64,000 nt of DNA from Inia geoffrensis (lineage: Eukaryota > Chordata > Mammalia > Artiodactyla > Iniidae): assembly GCA_036417435.1 (NCBI GenBank), contig CM070905.1, positions 25,645,592 through 25,709,591 on the forward strand. Direction: 5' to 3'. A model generated the notes under the pieces. The model was given only the letters and a program-made list of their open reading frames with translations, was not told where the DNA came from and ran no database searches. The position numbers were made by a program, and so were the translations under genes. Below, one piece after another: positions 56,420-64,000 of the stretch; the stretch's first letter is position 1, and each line of letters starts with the position of its first letter.

Positions 56420-56756
56420 ATCATTTTATATCCTGATGTTGCTGTTTATCTTTCTCATGCATATATGCATTTGCATTTATGTCCTCCCCAAATATATTTT
56501 ATATAAATTGTGTTTTACCATATTTTTCTTCCTGAAACTTGTTTTTATTTTTGGTCATATTTTTATATCTATTGGCATTACCCAAAATGTTACATGTAGC
56601 TCTGATTTGTTCATTTTCACTGCTGCAAATTATTTCATTGTCTAAATAAATTGCAATCTGATTTGTCCAGTTTTCTTTTGATGGATTTTTTTCGGTTTTT
56701 GATTATTACATAAATATAAACAAACTTATACAACTAGCTGTATAACTATGTGCGTA
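56420..56756 (-). mobile_element. Ancient L1 (L1M), antisense, left part
   Basis: 'ACATGTAGCTCTGATTTGTT', 'CATTTTCACTGCTGCAAATTAT', 'CTAAATAAATTGCAATCTGATT' and 'TTCGGTTTTTGATTATTACAT' match the reverse complement of an old L1 3' region. Continues at 57290 beyond an LTR. Confidence 0.55.
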
Positions 56757-56759
56757 ATA

Positions 56760-57252
56760 GGGAAGAACAAATCTGATTCCATATTAGATCTATTCCTTTT
56801 CCTAAAACCTTTGTGCTTTGTTGCCTGTGCTTACATGCTGGCTCTGTACCTTTTGTTAACGAATGTTACCTATAGCCTGAAATATACAGGATAGCCTATT
56901 CTCAGGGATCTGACCTTTGAATTCATTCACACAGAGATAAAAAGTTATAGAACAGAGAATAACATTTGTCTTGCTGGAGATTTACAGGAGCATTGTGACC
57001 TGACCTACATGGACAGCTGCAAGAAAAAAGGATTCCTACACCAAGAAGTTTGCAAAAACTAACCATGCCTCTTCCTTACCTTGCCTTAAAAAAGCCTTGT
57101 TGAAACCCTTCAAGGAGTTCGGGATTTTGGGGGCACAAGCAACCTGTCTCCTTGCATGGCCCTGTGTTAAGCCGTTTACTGCCCCAAACTCCGATATTTC
57201 AGTTTGTTTGGCCTCACCGTGTATTGGGCACACAAACTTGTGCTCAGTAACG
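56760..57252 (+). mobile_element. Solo LTR, ERV1-like
   Basis: About 490 bp with an LTR-like layout. The end region has CAACCTGTCTCCTTGCATGG, then CCCCAAACTCCGATATTTCA, GTTTGTTTGGCCTCACCGTG and TATTGGGCACACAAACTTGT, typical of the R/U5 part of class I (gamma-like) endogenous retrovirus LTRs. No internal gag, pol or env beside it. Exact ends and the short TSD could not be fixed by eye. The 92-codon minus frame across it is not a gene. Confidence 0.55.
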
Positions 57253-57289
57253 TGTAAGATTTTCTCCTTCCATATATAATTTTCAGTAG

Positions 57290-57655
57290 TATTTTTGGGC
57301 CTTTTAATATTCACTACTTGCTATTACTAAATAAGACCAAATTATGCTTTAATCTATTTGGAAATGACTTTTACATATGTTGTAAGACAGAGAATCAATT
57401 TTAAAGCTTTACATATAAACATCCAATTGTCTAGAAGCAATTATTTAATAATTTGCTCCTTCCCTATTGGTATTGATATAGTCACCTTGATCACATATAG
57501 AGTTTACCTACGGCTCTATTCTTGAGATCTTTATTTATCCATTGGATGATGTACTCTGTTTCCATCACACTGCCTTCACAACAGTTATATAATAAATTTT
57601 GATATCTAATTCTTCAGGCATTCCTACTTTGTTGCACTTCATCAGAATTACCTTG
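57290..57655 (-). mobile_element. Ancient L1 (L1M), antisense, right part
   Basis: 'ACATCCAATTGTCTAGAAGC', 'TTTATTTATCCATTGGATGATG', 'TCCATCACACTGCCTTCACAAC' and 'AGTTATATAATAAATTTTGATA' follow reverse-complement L1 ORF2 sequence. Cut at the right by the young L1. Confidence 0.6.
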
Positions 57656-57661
57656 GTGAGG

Positions 57662-58301
57662 GAGAGACCTTCAAGATGGCGGAGAGGTAACACATGGAGG
57701 TCACCTTCCTAACCACAAATACATCAGAAATACATCTACATGTGGAACAACTCCTACAGAACACCCACTGAGCACTGGCAGAAGACCTCAGACCTCCCAA
57801 AATCTGTGTGGCTCACCGGCTCTTCGTGCTCTGGCCAGGTGTCAGGCCTATGCCTCTGAGTGGGAGAGCTGAGTTCAGGACACTGGTCCACCAGAGACCT
57901 CCCAGCCCCATGTAATATCAAACGGCAAAAGATCTCCCAGAGATCTCCATCTCAACACTAAGACCCAGCTCCACTCAACGACCAGCAAGGTCCAGTGCTA
58001 GACATCTTATGCCAAACAACTGGCAAGACAGGAACACAACGCCATCCACGAGCACAGAGGCTTCCTAAAATCATAATAAGTTCACAGACACCCCAAAACA
58101 CACCACCAGACATGGTCCAGCCCACCAGAAAGACAAGGTCCAGCCCCACCCACCAGAACACAGGCACCAGTCTCCTCCACCAGGAAGCCTACACAATCCA
58201 CTGAAACAACCTTACCTACTGGGGGAAGACACCAAAAACAACAGGAACTACAAACCTGTAGCCGGCGAAAAGGAGACCCCAAACGCAGTAAGTTAAGCTA
58301 A
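57662..58301 (+). promoter_or_regulatory. L1 5'UTR, short form lacking a 1,332-bp block
   Basis: First 138 bases (57666-57803) align with the start of the long 5'UTR at 35284-35147. From 57804 it aligns with 33814 downward to the ORF1 ATG. The junction lies between CTCCCAAAAT and CTGTGTGGCT. With the missing block added, the two 5'UTRs differ by about one base in length. Confidence 0.8.
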
Positions 58302-59414
58302 ATGAGAAGACAGAGAAACACACAGAAGCTGAAGGAGCAAGGTAAAAACCCACCAGACCAAACAAATGAAGAGGAAATAGGCAGTCTACCTGAAAAAGAA
58401 TTCAGAATAATGATAGTAAACATGATCCAAAGTCTTGGAAATAGAATGGAGACAACACAAGAAACATTTAACAAGGACCTAGAAGAACTAAAGAGCAAAC
58501 AAACAATGATGAACAACACAATAAATGAAATTTAAAATTCTCTAGAAGGAATGAATAGCAGAATGACTGAGGCAGAAGAACGGATAAGTGACCTAGAAGA
58601 TAAAACAGTGGAAATAATTACCATAGAGCAGAATAAAGAAAAAAGAATGAAAAGAATTGAGGGCAGTCCCAGAGTCCTCTGGGACATTAAACTCACCAAC
58701 ATTCGAATTATAGAAGTCCCAGAAGAAGAACAGAAAAAGAAAGGAACTGAGAAAATACATGAAGAGATTATAGTTGAAAACGTCCTAATTATGGGAAAGG
58801 AAAGAGTCAATCAAGTCCAGGAAGCACAGAGAGTCCCATAAAAGATAAATCCAGGGAGAAGCAGGCCAAGACACATATCAATCAAACTATCAAAAATTGG
58901 GCTTCCCTGGTGGCGCAGTGGTTGAGAGTCCGCCTGCCGATGCAGGGGACACGGGTTCAGTGCCCCGGTCCAGGAAGATCCCACATGCTGTGGAGCAGCT
59001 GGGCCCGTGAGCCATGGCTGCTGAGCCTGCACGTCCGGAGCCTGTGCTCTGCAACGGGAGAGGCCACAACAGTGAGAGGCCCGCGTATCACAAAAAAAAA
59101 AAAAAAAAAAAAACTATCAAAAATTAAACACAAAGAAAAAATATTAAAAGCAGCAAAGGCAAAACAATAACATACAAGGGAATCCCCATAAGGTTAAGAG
59201 CTGATCTTGCAGCAGAAACTATGCAAGCCAGATGGGAGTGTCAGGACATATTTAATGTGATGAAAGGGAAAAACCTACAACCAAGATTACTCTACCCAGC
59301 AAGGATCTCATTCAGATTCGACAGAGAAATTAAAACCTTTACACCCATTAAAAGTGAAGAAAATTCAGCACCACCAAACCAGCTTCACAACAAATGCTAA
59401 AGGAAGTTCTCTAG
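58302..59414 (+). pseudogene. L1 ORF1 pseudogene with SINE insertion
   Basis: ATG at 58302 (MRRQRNTQKL). The N-terminal segment runs 77 codons to an in-frame TAA at 58533. The coiled coil resumes at 58551 (MNSRMTEAEERISDLEDKTV) and the following RNA-binding domain region has further breaks. A CHR-2 SINE (58899-59110) interrupts the C-terminal part. The original TAG end is at 59412-59414 after MLKEVL. Product in the family: trimeric RNA chaperone of the L1 particle; here non-functional. Confidence 0.9.
58899..59110 (+). mobile_element. CHR-2-type SINE inserted in L1 ORF1
   Basis: GGGCTTCCCTGGTGGCGCAG head, one extra base in the B-box-like segment (GGTTCAGTGCCC), A-rich tail. Perfect TSD AAACTATCAAAAATT at 58884-58898 and 59111-59125. 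Younger than its L1 host. Confidence 0.97.
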
Positions 59415-59471
59415 GCAGGAAACACAGAGGAGGAAAACATCTGCAATAACAAACCCAAAACAATTAGGAAA

Positions 59472-62400
59472 ATGGTAATAGGAGCATACATTTCGATAAC
59501 TACCTTAAATGTAAATGGATTAAATGTTCCAACCAAAAGACATAGACAGGCTGAATGGATACAAAAACAAGACCCGTATATATGCTGTCTACACACTTCA
59601 GACCTAGGGACACATACAGACAGAAAGTGAGGGGATGGAAAAAGATATTTCATGCAAATGGAAATCAAAAGAAAGCAGGAGTAGCAATTCTCCTATAAGA
59701 CAAAATAGACTTTAAAATAAAGACTATTATAAGAGACAAAGAAGGACACTACATAATGGCCAAGGGATGAATCCAAGAAGATATAACAATTGTGAATATT
59801 TATGCACGCAACATAGGAGCACCTCAATACATAACGCAAATGCTAACAGCCATAAAAGGGGAAATCAACAATAACACAATCATTGCAGGAGACCTTAACA
59901 CCCCACTTTCACCAATGGACAGATCATCCAAAATGAAAATAAATAAGGAAACATAAGCTTTAAATGACACATTGGACAAGATGGACTTTATTGATATTTA
60001 CAGGATAGTCCATCAAAAACAACAGAATACACTTTCTGCTCAAGTGCTCATGGAACATTCTCCAGAATAGATCATATCTTGGGTCACAAATCAAGCCTTA
60101 GTAAATTTAAGAAAATTGAAATCATATCAAGTACCTTTTCCGACCACAACGCTATGAGGCTAGATATCAATGACAAGAAAAAAATCTGTAGAAAAGTACA
60201 AACACATGGAGGCTAAACAATACACTACTAAATAACCAAGAGACCACTGAAGAAATCAAAGAGGAAATCAAAAAATACCTAGAAACAAATGACAATGAAA
60301 ACATGGAGACCCAAAACTTATGGGATGCAGCAAAAGCAGTTCTAAGAGAAGAGTTTATAACAATACAATCCTATATTAAGAAACAAGAAACACCTCAAAT
60401 AAACAACCTAACCTTACACCTAAAGCAATCAGAAAAAGAAGAACAAAAAAACCCCAAAGTTAGCGGAAGGAAAGAAATCATAAAGATCAGATCAGAAATA
60501 AATGAAAAACAAATGAAGAAAACAATAGCAAAGATCAATAAAACTAAAAGCTGGTTGTTTAAGAAGATAAGCAAAACTGATAAACCATTAGCCAGACTCA
60601 TTGAGAAAAAAAGGGAGAAGAATCAAATCCATAGAATTAGAAATGAAACAGGAGAAGTAACAACTGACACTGCAGAAATACAAAGGATCCTAAGAGACTA
60701 CTACAAGCAACTCTATGCCAATAAAATGGACAACCTGGAAGAAATGGACAAATTTTAGAAAAGCACAACCTTCTGAGACTGAACCAGGAAGAAATAGAAA
60801 ATATGAACAGACCAATCACAAGCGCTGAAATTGAAACTGTGATTAAAAATCTTCCAACAAACTAAAGCCCAGGACCAGATGGCTTCACAGTGAATTCTAT
60901 CAAACATTTAGAGAAGAGCTAACACCTATCATTCTCAAACTCTTCCAAAATATAGCAGAGGGAGGAACACTCCCAAACTCATACTATGAGGCCACCGTCA
61001 CCCTGACACCAAAACCAGACAAAGATGTCACAAAAAAACAAAACTACAGGCCAATATCACTGATGGAGACAGATGCAAAAATCCTCAACAAAATAGTAGC
61101 AAACATAATCCAACAGCACGTTAAAAGGATCATACACCATGATCAAGTGGGGTTTATCCCAGGAATGCAAGGGCTCTTTAATATATGTAAATCAATCAAT
61201 GTGATAAAACATATCAACAAATTGAAGGAGAAAAACCATATGATCATCTCAATAGATGCAGAAAAAGCTTTTGACAAAATTCAACACCCATTTATGATAA
61301 AAACCTTCCAGAAAGTAGGCATAGAGGGAACTTACCTCAGTATAATAAGGCCATATGTGACAAACCCACAGCCAACAACGTTCTCAATGGTGAAAACCTG
61401 TAACCATTTCCTTTAAGATCAGGAACAAGACAAGGATGCCCACTGTCACCACTATTATTCACCATAGTTTTGGAAGTTCTAGCCACAGCAATCAGAGAAG
61501 AAAAGAAATAAAAGGAATCCATATTGGAAAAGAAGAAGGAAAGCTGTCACTGTTTGCAGATGATATGATACTATACATAGAGAATCCTAAAGATGCTACC
61601 AGAAAACTACCAGAGCTAATCAATGAATTTGGTAAAGTAGCAAGATACAAAATTAATGCAGAGAAATCTCTTGCATTCCTATACACTAATGGTAAAAATC
61701 TGAAAGAGAAATTAAGGAAGCACTCCCATTTAGCACTGCAACAAAAAGAATAATATACCTAGGAATAAATCTACCCAAGTAGACAAAAGACCTGTATGCA
61801 GAAAACTATAAGACACCGATGAAAGAAAATAAAGATGATATAAACAGATGGAGAGATATCCCATTTTCTTGCATTGGAAGAATCAACATTTTGAAAATGA
61901 CTATACTACCCAAAGCAATCTACAGATTAAATGGAACCCCTATCAAACTAACAATGGCAGTTTTTACAGAAGTAGAACAAAAAATTTCACAATTTATATG
62001 GAAACACAAAAGACCCTGAATAGCGACAGCAATCTTGAGAAAGAAAAGTGGAGCTGGAGGAATCAGGCTCCCTGACTTCAGGCTATACTACAAAGCTACA
62101 GTAATCAAGAAAGTATGGTACTGGCACAAAAACAGAAAGATAGATCAATGGAACAGGATAGAAAGCCCAGAGATAAACTCACACATGTATGGCTACCTTA
62201 TTTTTGATAAAGGGAGCAAGAGTATACAATGGAGAAAAGACAGCCTCTTCAGTAAGTGGTGCTGGGAAAACTGGACAGCTACATGTAAAAGAATGAAATT
62301 ATAACACTTCCCAACACCATACACAAAAATAAACTGAAAATGGATTAAGACCTAAATGCAAGGCCAGACACTATAAAACTCTTAGAGGAAAACATAGGCA

Positions 62401-63273
62401 GAACACTCTATGAAATAAATCACAGTAAGATCCTTTTGGACCCACATCCTAGAGAAATCGAAATAAGAACAAAAATAAACAAATGGGACCTAGTGAAACA
62501 TAAAAGCTTTTGCACAGCAAGGGAAGCCATAAAGAATATGAAAGGACAACCCTCAGAATGGAAGAAAATATTTGCAAATGAAGCAACTGATAAAGGATTA
62601 ATCTCCAAAATCTACAAGCAGCTCGTGCAACTCAATATCAAAAAGACAAACCACCCAATTGAAAAATGGGCAGAAGACTTAAATAGACATTTCTCCAAAG
62701 AAGATATACAGATTGCCAACAAACACATGAAAGGATGCTCAACATCACTAATCATTAGAGAAATGCAAATCAAAACTACAATGAGGTATCACCTCACACC
62801 AGTCAGAATGGCCGTCATCAAAAAATCAACAAGGAATAAAAGCTGGAGAGGGTTTGGAGAAAAGGGAACCGTCTTGCACTGTTGGTGGGAAAATAAATTG
62901 ATACAGCCACTGTGGAGAAGAGTGTGGAGGTTCCTTAAAAAACTAAAAATAGAAACACCATAAGACCCAGCAATCCCACTACTGGGCATATTCCCTGAGG
63001 AAACCATAAATCAAAAAGAGTCATGTACTACAATGTTCATTGCAGCACTATTTCTAATAGCCAGGACATGGAAGCAACCTAGGTGTCCATCGACAGATGA
63101 ATGGATAAAGAAGATGCGGCACATATATACAATGCAATATTACTCAGCCATAAAAAGAAACGAAACAGTTATTTGTAGTGAGGTGGATGGACCTAGAGCC
63201 TGTCATATAGAGTGAAGTAAGTAGAAAAGAGAAAAACAAATACTGTATGCTAACACATATATATGGAATCTGA
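59472..63273 (+). pseudogene. L1 ORF2 pseudogene
   Basis: Start ATG at 59472. The endonuclease N-terminus is readable (TTLNVNGLNVPTKRHRQAEW) but stops at TGA 59628. Later endonuclease and linker pieces lie in other frames, and 60303-60758 is an open linker segment (LIEKKREKNQIHRIRNETGE). RT blocks: [13 protein letters not shown] and [12 protein letters not shown] near 61135-61290, FADD intact at 61553-61564, then [17 protein letters not shown]-terminal segment ([11 protein letters not shown]) lies near 62870-62900. The frame is broken by many stops and frameshifts. ORF2 supplies nicking and reverse transcription in active L1; this one cannot. Confidence 0.92.
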
Positions 63274-63660
63274 AAAAAAAAAAAAAGGTTCTGAAGAACC
63301 TAGGGGCAGGACAGGAATAAAGACACAGATGTAGAGAATGGACTTGAGGACACGGGGTAGGGGAAGGGTAAGCTGGGATGAAGTGAGAGGGTGGCTTGGG
63401 CATATATACACTCCCAAATGTAAAACAGATAGCTAGTGGGAAGCAGCCGCATAGCACAGGGAGATCAGCTGGGTGCTTTGTGACCACCTAGAGGGGTGGG
63501 ATAGGGAGCGTGGGAGGGAGACGCAAGAGGGAGGAGATATGGGGATATATTTATACGTACAGCTGACTCACTTTGTCTTACAACACAAACTAACACACCA
63601 TTGTAAAGCAATGATACTCCAATAAAGATGCTAAAAAAATAAAAGAAGAAACAAGAAACA
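63274..63660 (+). other. L1 3'UTR with G-rich tract and poly(A) signal
   Basis: G-runs at 63354-63377 and more at 63494-63545, 'GGGATATATTTATACGTACA', then ACACACCATTGTAAAGCAAT and AATAAA near 63621. Parallels 47430-47800 in the truncated copy. Confidence 0.85.
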
Positions 63661-63784
63661 AAACCAAGACATAGGTAGCAAAATGTACATTCACACCTTG
63701 CTAAGAAATCACAGAAGCCTAGGAACTTAAAGATGAAAGAGGAGTTCTTTGTTCTTGAAGGTTCATTGTTTCTCATTTTTTCCT
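63661..63784. other. Short flank, nothing recognised
   Basis: Spacer between the L1 tail and an older L1 3'UTR piece. Confidence 0.35.
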
Positions 63785-64000
63785 AGGTTTATTTATGCAT
63801 AATTGACAAATTAACATTGTATATATTTAAAGTGTACAACATGATGTTTTGATATACATATACACTGTGAAATAACACTTCCATCATCTCACATAGTTAC
63901 TCTGTGTGTGTTTGATGAAAACATTTAAAATCTATTCTTCTAGCAAATTTCAAGTATACAATACGCTATTATTGACTATGGTCATCATGCAGTACATTAG
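63785..64000 (-). mobile_element. Ancient L1 3'UTR fragment, antisense, cut by window end
   Basis: ATAATTGACAAATTAACATT, AAAGTGTACAACATGATGTT, TTTGATATACATATACACTG and AAATTTCAAGTATACAATAC are the reverse complement of an old L1M 3'UTR, the same family as 8534-8895 but better preserved. Confidence 0.8.

Larger units (their letters stand above)
57662..63660 (+). mobile_element. Nearly full-length L1 retrotransposon
   Basis: About 6.0 kb including a 212-bp SINE and its 15-bp target duplication. It starts GACCTTCAAGATGGCGGAGA (57666), then has a short 5'UTR (about 636 bp), ORF1, ORF2, a purine-rich 3'UTR and the end AATAAAGATGCTAAAAAAAT with an A-rich tail. All ORFs are broken, so it cannot move by itself. 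The 5'UTR is 1,332 bp shorter than in the copy at 35 kb. No TSD paired by eye. Confidence 0.95.

Noticed and set aside
1..64000. A new defence system, biosynthetic cluster or other gene system
   Set aside because: No multi-gene arrangement or intact gene is present; the window is repeat-rich mammalian noncoding DNA.

Overview
The window is vertebrate nuclear DNA from a mammal, and the repeat content points to a cetacean. I find sixteen copies of a tRNA-derived SINE of the CHR type (heads such as GGGCTTCCCTGGTGGCGCAG), the family shared by Cetacea, hippopotamus and Ruminantia. Most are young: near-identical to one another, with recognisable target-site duplications (TSDs). I see no BovB LINE or Bov-A SINE, which argues against a ruminant. 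A toothed whale, dolphin or other cetacean is the best fit. This is inference from repeats; no diagnostic gene is present.

I find no functional protein-coding gene, rRNA, canonical tRNA, CRISPR array or operon. Nearly all longer open frames come from transposons: SINE read-through on either strand, or broken L1 ORF1/ORF2. Unlabelled stretches are A+T-rich, intergenic or intronic in character, with only weak or no resemblance to known repeats.

Layout. 1-8.5 kb: CHR SINEs, an ancient L1 ORF2 remnant and a MaLR-like LTR carrying a (CA)n tract. 8.5-20.5 kb: more SINEs, ancient L1/L2/MIR pieces, and two CHR SINEs inserted successively at one target site (19.6-20.3 kb). 20.5-23.3 kb: antisense ancient L1 split by a MaLR-like LTR. 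26.8-32.3 kb: L2 pieces in both orientations and an antisense class III (ERVL-like) endogenous retrovirus fragment in which integrase motifs can still be read. 32.3-35.3 kb: an (AT)40 tract joined to the 5' half of a minus-strand L1 with a complete long 5'UTR and ORF1 but no ORF2. 37.9-44.7 kb: L2, MIR, MER5A-like and hAT-like fossils and a CA/CG tract bounded by an inverted repeat. 45.4-47.8 kb: a 5'-truncated L1 whose reverse-transcriptase catalytic motif is mutated, followed by an older L1ME-type copy. 52-54 kb: two oppositely oriented SINEs in an L2 background. 56.4-57.7 kb: a probable ERV1-type solo LTR in antisense L1. 57.66-63.66 kb: a nearly full-length L1 carrying a CHR SINE inside ORF1.

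The most interesting signal comes from comparing the two L1 5'UTRs. They align end to end except that the 57.7 kb copy lacks 1,332 bp present in the 35 kb copy. The missing block has splice-site-like ends: AAAAG|GCAAGA at its start and a long pyrimidine tract ending in CTCTGAG| at its end. This suggests that the 57.7 kb copy may descend from a spliced L1 transcript (a SpIRE-like event).
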